Shown: positions 18,313 to 26,742, counted from the stretch's first letter. The stretch is DNA of 64,000 bases from Pontibacillus halophilus JSM 076056 = DSM 19796 (GCF_000425205.1 NZ_AULI01000001.1:248001-312000), one strand, 5' to 3'. Program-made: numbers and translations. The notes: generated from the sequence alone by a model not told the origin.

Positions 18313-18540
18313 CTATAACCGGAAATCAAATGATGATGTTCTTCCGCCTTTCTCCTGCACTGAGCCAGAAGCTTTCCCCTTCACTTCAAACGCCTTACAA
18401 GGTTCCCCTGTGGCGTGATGCACGACTACGGACGGAAGTTCACGACCCTTAAAGCCATATGCCTTACACCCTCTAGGAAAGGCCGGGTTCCATGTCGTGT
18501 AGAAATGCTTACATTGAAAGCAATTACGCCTCTCCATCAT
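18313..18540 (-). CDS. Small four-cysteine protein of unknown function
   Basis: Protein of 75 residues with CFQCKHFYTTWNPAFPRGCKAYGF near the N-terminus and GEPCKAFEVK further on, giving a CxxC...C...C arrangement that could bind zinc or an Fe-S cluster. Similar small proteins are common in Bacillaceae and are sometimes labelled uracil-DNA glycosylase; I see nothing of a glycosylase fold and do not support that name. AGGAGGGG precedes two adjacent ATG codons (18540 and 18537); either could start it. Encoded alone between the SNF symporter and amt. Confidence 0.7.
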   Translation of the reverse strand: MMERRNCFQCKHFYTTWNPAFPRGCKAYGFKGRELPSVVVHHATGEPCKAFEVKGKASGSVQEKGGRTSSFDFRL

Positions 18541-18598
18541 GTCCCCTCCTGTATTACCTAATTCTTTAGACTTTCCCTTATTGTAGAATTGAGCACAC

Positions 18599-18627
18599 AA
18601 AAAAGCCAGCGCTCATCCGGCGCTGGC
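18599..18627 (-). terminator. Intrinsic terminator of amt
   Basis: Perfect 8-bp stem GCCAGCGC with its complement and a 7-base loop, followed by TTTTTT on the minus strand. Confidence 0.85.
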
Positions 18628-18636
18628 ACTTCAGTA

Positions 18637-19914
18637 TTAATTCGCTTTTGATTGTTCTACAGTTCTCCCGTTGAACACTTCAGGGTATCCATAAGAACCA
18701 TGCTCACTCATATCAAGACCAAGCAACTCTTCCTCTTTCGATACGCGCATTCCTCCAAGCGCTTTATTGATGATCCAAAGGAAGCCGTAGGATAAGACGA
18801 ATGCGTATAAACCACTCGCTCCAACACCTAACGCTTGAACACCTAACTGTTGGAATCCTCCACCATAGAATAGACCTGGCAAACCACCATTCGCAGCTGC
18901 GAGTTCAGGTGTAGCGAAGAAGCCTGTTGATAACGTTCCGAGCACCCCAGCCGTTCCATGAACACTCAGCGCAAAGATTGGGTCATCGATATTGCGCTTC
19001 TCAAAGAACTGAATGCTGTAATGGACAAGAATTCCTGCCGCTAACCCTATAACAACCGCCGCCCAAGGCGCAACGAATGCACACGATGCGGTAATAGCAA
19101 CAAGTCCGGCTAAGGCTCCATTCAACATTGTTGAAATGTTCGCTTTACCTGTAACAAGTAAGGCGATGAACATCGCAGCTACCGCTCCAGCTGCCGCAGC
19201 TAGATTTGTGTTCAAAGCTACATATCCGAAGAACGCCCCATCTACAGAAACCGTACTTCCTGCATTAAATCCAAACCACCCCACCCACAATAGCAGGACA
19301 GCTAGAGATGTATACACTTGGTTGTGACCTTCTATTTCATTGACACTACCGTCACGATTGTATTTGCCAATACGAGGTTTAAGAATTAAAGTTGCCGCCA
19401 GCGCAGCCATGGCTCCTGTCAGGTGTACAACGGTAGAACCAGCAAAGTCTTGCTTGCCATGACCTGCTAACCAACCACCACCCCAAATCCAATGCGCAAC
19501 AACTGGGTATATGAAGACAGAGAATAAGATTGCGAAGATAATATATGAGGCTAACTTAGCGCGTTCGGCGAAACCTCCGAAGGCAATGGTAATCGAAATT
19601 CCAGCAAAAGCGAGCTGGAAGAAGAAAAAGACGGACTCGGCTAGATCTGAGGATGCTTCGACTTCACCACCGTAGAAGAATTTCGATAATCCTATAAATG
19701 CGTTCCCTTCACCGAAGATTAATCCATATCCAACCGCCCAGAAGACGAGTGAAGCAATGCCAAATGTGAAGATTGTCTTACCTGCAATGTGGCCTGCATT
19801 CTTCATTCGAGTTGAACCAGCTTCAAGAAGAATAAACCCACCCACCATTAAAATGACTAACACCGCCGCCACCATTGTCCACATACTGTTCATTAAAGCT
19901 GTTACGTCCGTCAA
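18637..19914 (-). CDS. amt: Ammonium transporter Amt
   Basis: Ammonium channel of 425 residues with 11 helices. Seen are LLEAGSTRMKNAGHIAGKT in the first helices, the family block DFAGSTVVHLTGAMAALAA with the first pore His, and ALSVHGTAGVLGTLSTGFFA with the second. The cytoplasmic tail (EEELLGLDMSEHGSYGYPEV) matches Amt proteins controlled by PII. Unlike B. subtilis nrgAB there is no glnK/nrgB gene beside it; a terminator follows directly. The promoter and a perfect GlnR/TnrA-type box lie upstream, so expression is probably nitrogen controlled. Confidence 0.96.
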   Translation of the reverse strand: MTDVTALMNSMWTMVAAVLVILMVGGFILLEAGSTRMKNAGHIAGKTIFTFGIASLVFWAVGYGLIFGEGNAFIGLSKFFYGGEVEASSDLAESVFFFFQLAFAGISITIAFGGFAERAKLASYIIFAILFSVFIYPVVAHWIWGGGWLAGHGKQDFAGSTVVHLTGAMAALAATLILKPRIGKYNRDGSVNEIEGHNQVYTSLAVLLLWVGWFGFNAGSTVSVDGAFFGYVALNTNLAAAAGAVAAMFIALLVTGKANISTMLNGALAGLVAITASCAFVAPWAAVVIGLAAGILVHYSIQFFEKRNIDDPIFALSVHGTAGVLGTLSTGFFATPELAAANGGLPGLFYGGGFQQLGVQALGVGASGLYAFVLSYGFLWIINKALGGMRVSKEEELLGLDMSEHGSYGYPEVFNGRTVEQSKAN

Positions 19915-19937
19915 TGTAATTCCCCCTTAACATGTTA

Positions 19938-19954
19938 TGTTAGGTTTCCTAACA
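19938..19954 (-). promoter_or_regulatory. GlnR/TnrA box upstream of amt
   Basis: TGTTAGGTTTCCTAACA is a perfect match to the TGTNA-N7-TNACA consensus bound by GlnR and TnrA. It lies between the -10 box and the amt start, centred near +16 of the predicted transcript, a position better suited to repression than activation. Confidence 0.8.
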
Positions 19955-19968
19955 TGAAGTATATTCCT

Positions 19969-19996
19969 ATCATATAAGAATTCTGAAAATTGTCAA
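19969..19996 (-). promoter_or_regulatory. Sigma-A promoter of amt
   Basis: Minus strand TTGACA (19991-19996) and TATGAT (19969-19974), spaced 16 bases, 55 bases upstream of the amt start codon. Confidence 0.7.
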
Positions 19997-20060
19997 CAAT
20001 AACGGTGGAATTTTATAAAGTTAGGCTTGTATTTCTTCTTGTAAGGGTTTCCAAAACAAA

Positions 20061-20082
20061 AAAACGCCTCAACGGGCGTTTT
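20061..20082 (-). terminator. Terminator overlapping the stop of the amino acid oxidase-like gene
   Basis: Stem AAAACGCC/GGCGTTTT with a 6-base loop followed on the minus strand by TTTTTTTG; the stop codon at 20069-20071 lies inside the hairpin. Confidence 0.8.
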
Positions 20083-21286
20083 GACGGTAAAACGAAAAGA
20101 GTGTTGCATCTGGATGGTCTCCCTTCGTAATAAAGGAAACTATGAGATCAGCCGCAATCGTGGCATACACCGTCCCATTTCCTCCATATCCAAGGGCAAA
20201 GAAAGAACGCGGAAATTCTGGCTGAGGGCCAACAAGAGGAAAGCCATCGTGTGTGCTACCGAAAGTTGCCCCCCATGCATATTCTGCTCTCACACCTTGA
20301 AGCTTCGGAAACAACGTTGTTAATTCCTTAAGCAACGCATCTCGTTTTCCGAGCAAATGTCGCTCACGATATTCGGCATGTGGATTCTGGTCATCCTTCC
20401 CACCCACGATAATTCGGTTGTCAGCTGTAGTTCGTAGATATAAATAGGGCCTGGCTGTCTCCCAAATTAATGTTCGCTCGTACCACCCTGGAAAGTGACG
20501 AACAGGATAGGTCGCAATGGCATACGTGCTTTGTAAGTAGGCATTTGCATTGCGTTTAATCTCCTGTGCTTCATACCCCGTTGTATACACTACATAGCCT
20601 GCATGTATCCTTTGTTCCGTTGATACTATAACTACAACACCATCAGACGATTCGTCTACATGACGAACTTCTGTGTGTTCATAAACACGCAACCCTTCCC
20701 GCACTCCTTGTTGTACAAGGCCAATTGCTAGTTTATATGGATTTACTTCAGCATCCTGTCTCGCATAAATAGCCAGTTCTTTCGAGAAGGAGTAACGACG
20801 CTCAATTTGATGCTTCTCTAACAACCGCACGGGAAATCCATAGCTGTATAGGTTCCGGTATTCCTCCTCAAGCATCTCTACATCTTCTATAGAACTAGCC
20901 ATATAAAGACTGTCCCGCTTCTGAAATTCCGGGTCAATTGCACTTTCAAAGGATAATCGTTCAAGTTCTTCAATCCCCCTTAAACAGAGTTCGTAATAGC
21001 GAGCTCCAGCTTGTTCCCCATAGGTATTCATACAAGAAGTGAGCGTTTTGTCATTTGAGAACTGCAATAGACCCGTATTCGCAGCCGTTGCCCCGTGGCC
21101 AATACGATTCTGCTCTACAAGAACCACATCTAACCCGGTTCGCTTAAGCTTATGCGCCATAATCGCTCCTGAAATTCCTCCGCCTACAACAATGACATCG
21201 CACGTGACATCTTCTTTTAACGGAGGGTAAGAAGGAGGATTGGAGTAGGTGGACGTCCAAAGTAACGACCCATTTGTTAGTTGCAC
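20069..21286 (-). CDS. FAD-dependent oxidoreductase, D-amino acid/glycine oxidase-like (DAO family)
   Basis: Flavoprotein of 405 residues in the DAO/GlcD-like family. The FAD dinucleotide fold is clear: DVIVVGGGISGAIMAHKL with GxGxxG near residue 35, then VVLVEQNRIGHGATAANTGLLQ; the C-terminal FAD closing motif is FALGYGGNGTVYATIAADLI. An internal RTTADNRIIVGGKDDQ motif is typical of the amine oxidase branch. The substrate is likely an amino acid or N-methylated amine such as sarcosine, by family. It follows an NhaC-like carrier gene after 14 bases and shares its transcript, which suggests uptake and oxidation of one compound; that link is inference. Confidence 0.85.
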   Translation of the reverse strand: MQLTNGSLLWTSTYSNPPSYPPLKEDVTCDVIVVGGGISGAIMAHKLKRTGLDVVLVEQNRIGHGATAANTGLLQFSNDKTLTSCMNTYGEQAGARYYELCLRGIEELERLSFESAIDPEFQKRDSLYMASSIEDVEMLEEEYRNLYSYGFPVRLLEKHQIERRYSFSKELAIYARQDAEVNPYKLAIGLVQQGVREGLRVYEHTEVRHVDESSDGVVVIVSTEQRIHAGYVVYTTGYEAQEIKRNANAYLQSTYAIATYPVRHFPGWYERTLIWETARPYLYLRTTADNRIIVGGKDDQNPHAEYRERHLLGKRDALLKELTTLFPKLQGVRAEYAWGATFGSTHDGFPLVGPQPEFPRSFFALGYGGNGTVYATIAADLIVSFITKGDHPDATLFSFYRQNAR

Positions 21287-21300
21287 AATATAGCCCCCTC

Positions 21301-22716
21301 TTACAGAATAAATGGCAATGCGATATAAAGAACAAGGGCCACCCCTGCTGAGATAAGTGCAGGCTTTAACTTAAACTTCGCATAACTGACGGCATTTAGA
21401 CCAAGGATGCCTGCCGTCGTGTTGGTGTTATCACTGAGCGGGGACGAAAATGCCCCAAATGCCCCACTTGCAAAGACTGCACCAATGACAATGGAAAGGT
21501 CGCTTCCCGATACAGTAGCAATCGAGACACCAACTGGCATTAGAATCCCCCAAGTCCCCCATGAGGAACCGATAAAATAAGAAAGTAAGCACCCAATGAT
21601 AAACACAATTCCTGCTACATAGGCAGGCGGGATCCAATTGAGAGACGAGGCAATTGTGTCAGAGAAATGGAGCGTCTCAGACGCTTGACTCAGCCCCCAA
21701 ACAAATGCAAGAAGCAAAATGACATTCATCATTTCATTCCCACCCGCTACCGTTTCATTCATGAGCGTTCGTAACGCATGCCCAGACCACTTTAAATAAA
21801 GGACAAACCCGATTAAAGTAGCAGCAACTGCGAGCACCATGGCATCTAACACATAATCATTAATGAGTGCCTGGAAGCCCGACTTCTCCCCTTTAACGAC
21901 CCCTAACGTATACATAAAGAAGAAGGTAAGACTAATGACCAAAGCTAACGGCACCAGTAAGTTCCAAGGCTTAGCGGGTAATTCCTTCCTAACCGCCTCA
22001 TGGCAATCCTCCCATTTGTCATCCTCTTCCTCTTTATTATCGCTTTTTGATTGTTCAGCATCTGTGGCTGACTTTTTATTCCGATGGAAGAAGCTAAGGT
22101 AAATCCCTACTAGGATCATAATAATGGCGAAGAAATTGAACGGGATGCTAGATAGGAACAACGAATAGCCATCCCCCTCTACATTAGCCTGTGAGAGTGA
22201 AAGCTCAATGACTGAACTCATATACCCGACGAAGGCGGTTGCGACAGGGATGAGGACAATAAGAGGAGAAGCCGTAGTTTCAATGACAAAGCCAAGTTCC
22301 TGCTTTGACATAGGGACTTTCCGAATCATTGCTTTCATTACGGGAGCAATGGTGACAATTCGAAAACTCGGAGCGCTAAATGTCCCGATTGCGGAAATAT
22401 AAGTTAGTATTAGGGCTCCACGTTTCGTTTGAATGCGTTTCGTTGCTGATTGAACAAACCCCTTAATCCCGCCTGAAATACGTATAAGTCCTATTAGTGC
22501 AGAAAATCCATAGAGAAATACAATAATCTTTAAATTGTTGCGGTCCGTTAACCCTTCTATAACAAAGCCAAGGCTAGTCGTCATGCCTGACAGCCAATGT
22601 GGGTCTGCAAGAAATCCAGCCACAATGACAGCAAGAAGTAAACTAGGAATTACCTGCTTCGTCCAGATGGCAGCTGCCACGACTACAAGAAACGGTATAA
22701 TCGAAATCCAATTCAT
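21301..22716 (-). CDS. NhaC-family antiporter / organic-acid or amino-acid exchanger
   Basis: Membrane carrier of 471 residues with about 11-12 helices in the ion transporter superfamily of NhaC antiporters. Seen are SAPSFRIVTIAPVM, ETTASPLIVLIPVATAFVG, GGNEMMNVILLLAFVWGL, GSSWGTWGILMPVGVSI and the highly conserved SPLSDNTNTTAGILG. A charged cytoplasmic loop rich in Asp and Glu lies near residues 218-245. Family members exchange Na+ and H+, or organic substrates such as malate and lactate. Because an amino acid oxidase-like gene follows after 14 bases, this one may carry the oxidase's substrate rather than serve only in Na+ homeostasis. Confidence 0.82.
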   Translation of the reverse strand: MNWISIIPFLVVVAAAIWTKQVIPSLLLAVIVAGFLADPHWLSGMTTSLGFVIEGLTDRNNLKIIVFLYGFSALIGLIRISGGIKGFVQSATKRIQTKRGALILTYISAIGTFSAPSFRIVTIAPVMKAMIRKVPMSKQELGFVIETTASPLIVLIPVATAFVGYMSSVIELSLSQANVEGDGYSLFLSSIPFNFFAIIMILVGIYLSFFHRNKKSATDAEQSKSDNKEEEDDKWEDCHEAVRKELPAKPWNLLVPLALVISLTFFFMYTLGVVKGEKSGFQALINDYVLDAMVLAVAATLIGFVLYLKWSGHALRTLMNETVAGGNEMMNVILLLAFVWGLSQASETLHFSDTIASSLNWIPPAYVAGIVFIIGCLLSYFIGSSWGTWGILMPVGVSIATVSGSDLSIVIGAVFASGAFGAFSSPLSDNTNTTAGILGLNAVSYAKFKLKPALISAGVALVLYIALPFIL

Positions 22717-22895
22717 TGCGTTCCCCTCTTTTCTTTCGTTACCTTTATCCTGTAATGAAAGATGCCTTTTTATGCTTAGAATTGAATTCGACTTTTTACC
22801 TCATACTTAGTAAGGATAAGCGATTTAATTGACCGATTGTGTAGAACGCGCAACAATGGAAAGGCACGTATGAATATGTGAAAGGTGGATTCAAC

Positions 22896-23186
22896 ATGGT
22901 AAAAGAAGTAGCAATTTTCACCGTACTAGATGGTAAACATGAAGAGTTTGAGAAGGCAGTAGGAGAAGCAGGCCATCTTCTAGAAACTTCAGAAGGGTAC
23001 ATCTCCCACTCTCTTAATCGCGGAATTGAACATGAGAACCAGTATTTATTATTAGTGGAATGGGATTCTAAAGAGGCTCATATCAAGAACTTTGTTGAAA
23101 CTGAAAAGTATAACGAATGGCGTGGGAAAATCGGTCATTTAATTGATGGAGAAGCAACTAAAGTTGCCCACTACAAACACGTATAA
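22896..23186 (+). CDS. Antibiotic biosynthesis monooxygenase (ABM) domain protein
   Basis: Protein of 96 residues with a dimeric ferredoxin-like ABM fold: VKEVAIFTVLDGKHEEFEKAV, GYISHSLNRGIE, YLLLVEWDSKEAHIKNFVE and KYNEWRGKIGHLID. Relatives include quinol or heme-degrading monooxygenases and proteins of unknown function. The heme-ligand pattern of IsdG-type enzymes cannot be confirmed. ATG 22896 is preceded by AAAGGTGG; the longer frame from 22878 lacks a site. Stand-alone gene with its own terminator. Confidence 0.82.
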   Translation: MVKEVAIFTVLDGKHEEFEKAVGEAGHLLETSEGYISHSLNRGIEHENQYLLLVEWDSKEAHIKNFVETEKYNEWRGKIGHLIDGEATKVAHYKHV

Positions 23187-23194
23187 GCACAACA

Positions 23195-23222
23195 AAAGCA
23201 AGCCATATTTATGGCTTGCTTT
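23195..23222. terminator. Bidirectional terminator after the ABM gene
   Basis: Stem AAAGCAAGCCATA with its complement and a short loop, flanked by A and T runs; shared with the small convergent gene on the minus strand. Confidence 0.75.
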
Positions 23223-23225
23223 CGT

Positions 23226-23378
23226 TTATCGCTTGGAACGTTTAGACAAATAGGGATTCGCCGCCTGCTTCTGGAGTCGCAAGTTCAACCAGCCAATAAA
23301 CTCCATTTCCTTGTCATCTAACGAACGCTGTAACAGTTGTTCAAACCTGTATATAAGTTCATCAACAGGCATACTCAT
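23226..23378 (-). CDS. Small hypothetical protein (50 residues)
   Basis: Short reading frame beginning MSMPVDELIYRFEQLLQRSL and ending in the basic tail NPYLSKRSKR. It is predicted to be one or two amphipathic helices with a basic C-terminus. A strong GGGGG-type ribosome binding site (GTAGGGGGATTTCG) precedes the ATG, and the frame ends at a shared terminator, both of which support it being real. I do not recognise a family; short helical proteins of this kind in Bacillaceae are often regulators, but nothing here shows it. Confidence 0.6.
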   Translation of the reverse strand: MSMPVDELIYRFEQLLQRSLDDKEMEFIGWLNLRLQKQAANPYLSKRSKR

Positions 23379-23444
23379 CGAAATCCCCCTACCTACCTAT
23401 GACGTACAACCTAAATATAACAATATTTGTCGAATTTTTCTATA

Positions 23445-23461
23445 TGTATCGAAGTGATACA
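23445..23461. promoter_or_regulatory. Inverted repeat in the spacer between the small gene and the RsbR-like gene
   Basis: TGTATC-N5-GATACA, a perfect 6-bp dyad with 5-base spacing, lies in the 283-base gap between divergent genes; it could be an operator. Nothing else is evident in the gap. Confidence 0.35.
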
Positions 23462-23661
23462 AATTCTTCTGTTTGTAAAGTTAAAGCGTATACACCCTAT
23501 TAGGCTAGCTAATACTACGTACGACAGTCCTCCACAACCCCTAGCAAATCCCCGAAATGGCGCTTCAAGTATATTCCATCATTCTGTTAATTTACTTACA
23601 AAGTTCACATTTGATATAGTTAGGAAGGAAAATGGAAACGTGAAATGTGAGGTTGATCAAG

Positions 23662-24501
23662 ATGGAACCGAATCCTACTACATTCTTTCAAGCGACTCTG
23701 ACAAATCGAACCGAACAACTGAAAGACCAAATGCTCGAATTACTAGTAAAGCAGTGTTCTCTCCAACAAAATGATGAAAATCATTCTTTAGAAGAAGCTA
23801 TGGAACAGCTCACTCAATTTATCGGCCATCATTATGGAAATGAAGATGTCGTGTTTACAATGGATTGGGGAAAGAAATTCGGGAAAACATTTATGCATTT
23901 ATTCGGGAACGGCCAGCAATATGTCTCTACCATTATGTCTTTGAAGGAGATTATTTGGGCAAGTCTAGAAGAAGCGTACCAGTCCACTTCGTACTCATCT
24001 AAAGAATTGCTCCAAGCCATTCAACACGTCGATCGGTTATTTGGCTATTTGGTCGAAGGAATTAACCAAGCTGTAATGGAAGTAGAGCGAAAGAAAACCA
24101 ACACCATTCGCTCTAAATATTTGAAATTATCGACACCCATCGTCCCCATTATGGACCATGTCGCCGTATTTCCGATCATTGGAGAACTTGATGAAATGCG
24201 TTCTGAAATTATTATTGAAGAGACACTTAAACAGACAAGCAATCTTGACATAGAGTGGTTGATTATTGATTTATCAGGTGTATACGACGTGGATGATTTA
24301 TTTATCCAATCCTTTAATCGGTTACTAGAATCACTGAAGATTCTTGGGGTGAGTCCTGTCTTAACTGGCATGCGCCCTGACTTGAGTATGAGAGCGGTTA
24401 AAATGGGTATGACAAACGTTACGAATCAAGAATATCAGACGAAATCTAGTTTAAAGCAGGCCGTCGAAATGTTCTTGCGTGACCAGCATAATCATAAATA
24501 A
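23662..24501 (+). CDS. RsbR-like STAS domain protein (stressosome-type)
   Basis: Protein of 279 residues: an N-terminal helical, RsbR-N-like region (about 1-150) and a C-terminal STAS domain (about 158-275). The STAS core is clear: PIMDHVAVFPIIGELDEMRSE, WLIIDLSGVYDVDD, and LLESLKILGVSPVLTGMRPDLSMRAVKMGM. RsbR proteins sequester the kinase RsbT in the stressosome and are phosphorylated on two STAS threonines. Here the first site is Ser (S205 in DLSGV) and the second is Arg (R244), so signalling by phosphorylation is likely altered. No RsbS, RsbT or sigB genes are adjacent. ATG 23662 is chosen for the GAGG upstream. Confidence 0.85.
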   Translation: MEPNPTTFFQATLTNRTEQLKDQMLELLVKQCSLQQNDENHSLEEAMEQLTQFIGHHYGNEDVVFTMDWGKKFGKTFMHLFGNGQQYVSTIMSLKEIIWASLEEAYQSTSYSSKELLQAIQHVDRLFGYLVEGINQAVMEVERKKTNTIRSKYLKLSTPIVPIMDHVAVFPIIGELDEMRSEIIIEETLKQTSNLDIEWLIIDLSGVYDVDDLFIQSFNRLLESLKILGVSPVLTGMRPDLSMRAVKMGMTNVTNQEYQTKSSLKQAVEMFLRDQHNHK

Positions 24502-24526
24502 AGCCAAGGTCTGCACCTTGGCTTTT
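24500..24526. terminator. Bidirectional terminator between the RsbR-like and phasin-like genes
   Basis: Stem AAAGCCAAGGT / ACCTTGGCTTT with a short loop; flanking A/T runs on both sides; convergent genes. Confidence 0.8.
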
Positions 24527-24528
24527 GC

Positions 24529-24828
24529 TTATCGCTCTCTTCCTTTTTCCTCCAAATGACGGATACGCTTTTCTAATTCTGCAACCTCTTCTTTATGGAC
24601 GAAGCCAAGCTGAGAAAGCCATGTTCTCATTTGCTCTCTTTGCTTTTGGTCCCACTCCCCTTTGGCGTTCTCCCCCTTTGCTTTCCACGCTTCAAACATT
24701 TCCTTGGCTTGATGAGGCGTCACTTGACCTTTCGCAATCATGTCGTCCATCATCTTCTCAACACGTTCTTTTCCGTTTACCGCAGCACCCAATCCAATTA
24801 AAAAGCCTCGTTTCAACAAATCACTCAT
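24529..24828 (-). CDS. Phasin-like coiled-coil protein
   Basis: Protein of 99 residues. An N-terminal GFLIGLGAAVNGKERVEKMMDDMIAKGQVT segment is followed by a long charged helix ending in KKEEVAELEKRIRHLEEK, a heptad-like coiled coil. This is the layout of the PhaI/phasin-like family (formerly polyhydroxyalkanoate granule-associated). Its ATGA overlap of 4 bases with the end of the UbiB-like kinase gene shows translational coupling, and the two families are frequent partners; the role is unknown, possibly linked to membrane lipid or quinone metabolism. No polyhydroxyalkanoate genes are nearby. Confidence 0.8.
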   Translation of the reverse strand: MSDLLKRGFLIGLGAAVNGKERVEKMMDDMIAKGQVTPHQAKEMFEAWKAKGENAKGEWDQKQREQMRTWLSQLGFVHKEEVAELEKRIRHLEEKGRER

Positions 24829-26471
24829 CTTTTTAATCCCCTTTCGCGTTGAATCATATTGAAATGACTTCGAGCAATAACAAGTAACATCAAGAATCCA
24901 ATTCCGAAAGCACCGCTACTTACAAATGTGACCCATACTACTTCCCACATCAGCAAGTTCATCAATAGAGTCATACATGCTCCTATCGTCACTAAGCTCG
25001 TGAAGAGTCCATACATGACATAATACTGGTGTAAGAATCCGACCGCTTGTGATTGTTGCTGGAATTCACGCTGCTTCTGTCCATCCGTCAAATACTCGTT
25101 CAACGACCGTGGCAAGGACAGAATTGGTCGAGCGGATTCTTTTAGGACCTGTTTATAAATAGAGGCGTTTGATTCTCCTCCCCCGACCCATCTTTGTATG
25201 ACCGGCTTCCCCCACTCTAGGAGGTCTACATTAGGAAATACTGTAGTGACCACGCCTACTACAATGGAAACCGCTCTTCCGAGAAACGCGTAATCAGCTG
25301 GCAATTGAATCGGTTGGTCTTTCACGAATTCTTGTAGGTCCTCAAACACCTGATTGACGACCTCCTGGTCAAAGGAAGTGAAATCGCCTTGAACATACAT
25401 ATGGATGGTGTCTCTTAATAGACGCTTCACTTTCCCTTCATCCGCATTCTCTAATAGAAAGTCCATGCTCTTAAGCGCTCTAATCACTTGATCATAATCT
25501 TCTAATAGAATCCCTTGAACAATATTTTGGATATCCGTTGCGTCTTCTTGCTTGATCTCCCCGACCATACCAAAATCAATCATGACAAGCGTCCCATCTG
25601 ATTGAACCATTAAATTGCCTGTATGAGGGTCCGCGTGAAACATACCTGCTGACAGTAGCTGGTCAATAAATAGGTCAAACACACGTTTAGCAAGTGATTC
25701 CTCATCAAGCTCATGTTTCTTAAGAAACTCTGTATCTGTCACTTTCTCTCCTTCAATCCACTCCATGACAAGCACTCGTCTCGTTGATAGCTCTTCATAA
25801 TACGTTGGGATATAAACCCCTTTAGATTCTTCATAACGCTCTTGAAAGTACTGAGCATGCTTTAATTCCTTCTTAAAGTCGAGCTCTTTACTCATGACGT
25901 GAACAAGTTCCCGGTATAGAGCAGGGAAATCGGCCTGGGCGCGAACTGACTTTATCCGATTCAACATCCAGAACACGATGCGAAGTGCCCTAAAATCAGT
26001 ATAGAAAATCTTCTCTACTTTGTGACGCTGCACTTTAACGGCGACAGGTGTTCCGTTATGTAAATAGCCTTTGAACACCTCTCCAATCGAAGCGGATGCA
26101 ACAGGTTCACCACCGAACCAACTCAACTGGTCTTCAATGCGACAACCCCATTCTCGTTCAATTGTGGCACGAGAATATTCAGGAGGCACAGGTTCTACAC
26201 GATCTACCAGACCTTCCATCTCTCGTAGAAAGGCAGGAGGTAGCAAATCTGCTCGCGTACTTAAGAACTGACCAAATTTAATAAGTAACCCTTCAAGCTC
26301 CAACGCCTTCTGTCGGTACTCTTTCGCTTGACGTTCTAATAACGCTTCCCACTTGTGCGCAGTCCGTTCGTCCCACACACGACGGAATCGCTGGAACCAG
26401 TATATTTGCCAGAAGAATTTCATCGCCATAAACACAATGACAAACATTCGATAGGAAGTTCTATATTTCAT
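24825..26471 (-). CDS. AarF/UbiB (ABC1/ADCK) family kinase-like protein
   Basis: Protein of 548 residues in the atypical kinase family tied to quinone and lipid metabolism. After an N-terminal hydrophobic stretch come the family-specific KxGQ motif in LIKFGQFLSTRADLLPPAFLREM, the Ala-rich nucleotide loop ASASIGEVFKG, VAVKVQRHKVEKIF, the catalytic MFHADPHTGNLMV and the metal-binding VMIDFGMVGEI. Two C-terminal membrane helices (about 495-540) anchor it. ATG 26471 is preferred because AGGGGGATTCAT precedes it; the frame is open to 26615 with nothing typical of the family. It is co-transcribed with the phasin-like gene. Confidence 0.9.
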   Translation of the reverse strand: MKYRTSYRMFVIVFMAMKFFWQIYWFQRFRRVWDERTAHKWEALLERQAKEYRQKALELEGLLIKFGQFLSTRADLLPPAFLREMEGLVDRVEPVPPEYSRATIEREWGCRIEDQLSWFGGEPVASASIGEVFKGYLHNGTPVAVKVQRHKVEKIFYTDFRALRIVFWMLNRIKSVRAQADFPALYRELVHVMSKELDFKKELKHAQYFQERYEESKGVYIPTYYEELSTRRVLVMEWIEGEKVTDTEFLKKHELDEESLAKRVFDLFIDQLLSAGMFHADPHTGNLMVQSDGTLVMIDFGMVGEIKQEDATDIQNIVQGILLEDYDQVIRALKSMDFLLENADEGKVKRLLRDTIHMYVQGDFTSFDQEVVNQVFEDLQEFVKDQPIQLPADYAFLGRAVSIVVGVVTTVFPNVDLLEWGKPVIQRWVGGGESNASIYKQVLKESARPILSLPRSLNEYLTDGQKQREFQQQSQAVGFLHQYYVMYGLFTSLVTIGACMTLLMNLLMWEVVWVTFVSSGAFGIGFLMLLVIARSHFNMIQRERGLKR

Positions 26472-26667
26472 ATGAATCCCCCTGTTTTCAAACTCTAACC
26501 TACTTGTACCCGTTTTTGATATCAACAACCCTATCAAGATGAAATGAAAACAGGTTAGTAATATTTTTTCTTCTCTTTCGGCATATCGAAGGAGGCGCAC
26601 TGTGGAACCACACATCCATAGTCAACCAATTTATTACCATGAATTTCAATTTATTTGCTTCTATCTC

Positions 26668-26695
26668 TTGATTTTGTATAGTAATCGCTTACAAT
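26668..26695 (+). promoter_or_regulatory. Sigma-A promoter of the AraC-type gene
   Basis: TTGATT and TACAAT separated by 16 bases, 47 bases upstream of the ATG. Confidence 0.5.
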
Positions 26696-26742
26696 AGTAT
26701 TAAATTGGGATTTTTCAAAATATTAAGTTTGCGGGTGACAAA

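Noticed and set aside
18313-18540. Annotation of the four-Cys protein as uracil-DNA glycosylase
   Set aside because: The protein is 75 residues and has none of the water-activating or DNA-binding motifs of a glycosylase; it only has a CxxC...C...C arrangement.
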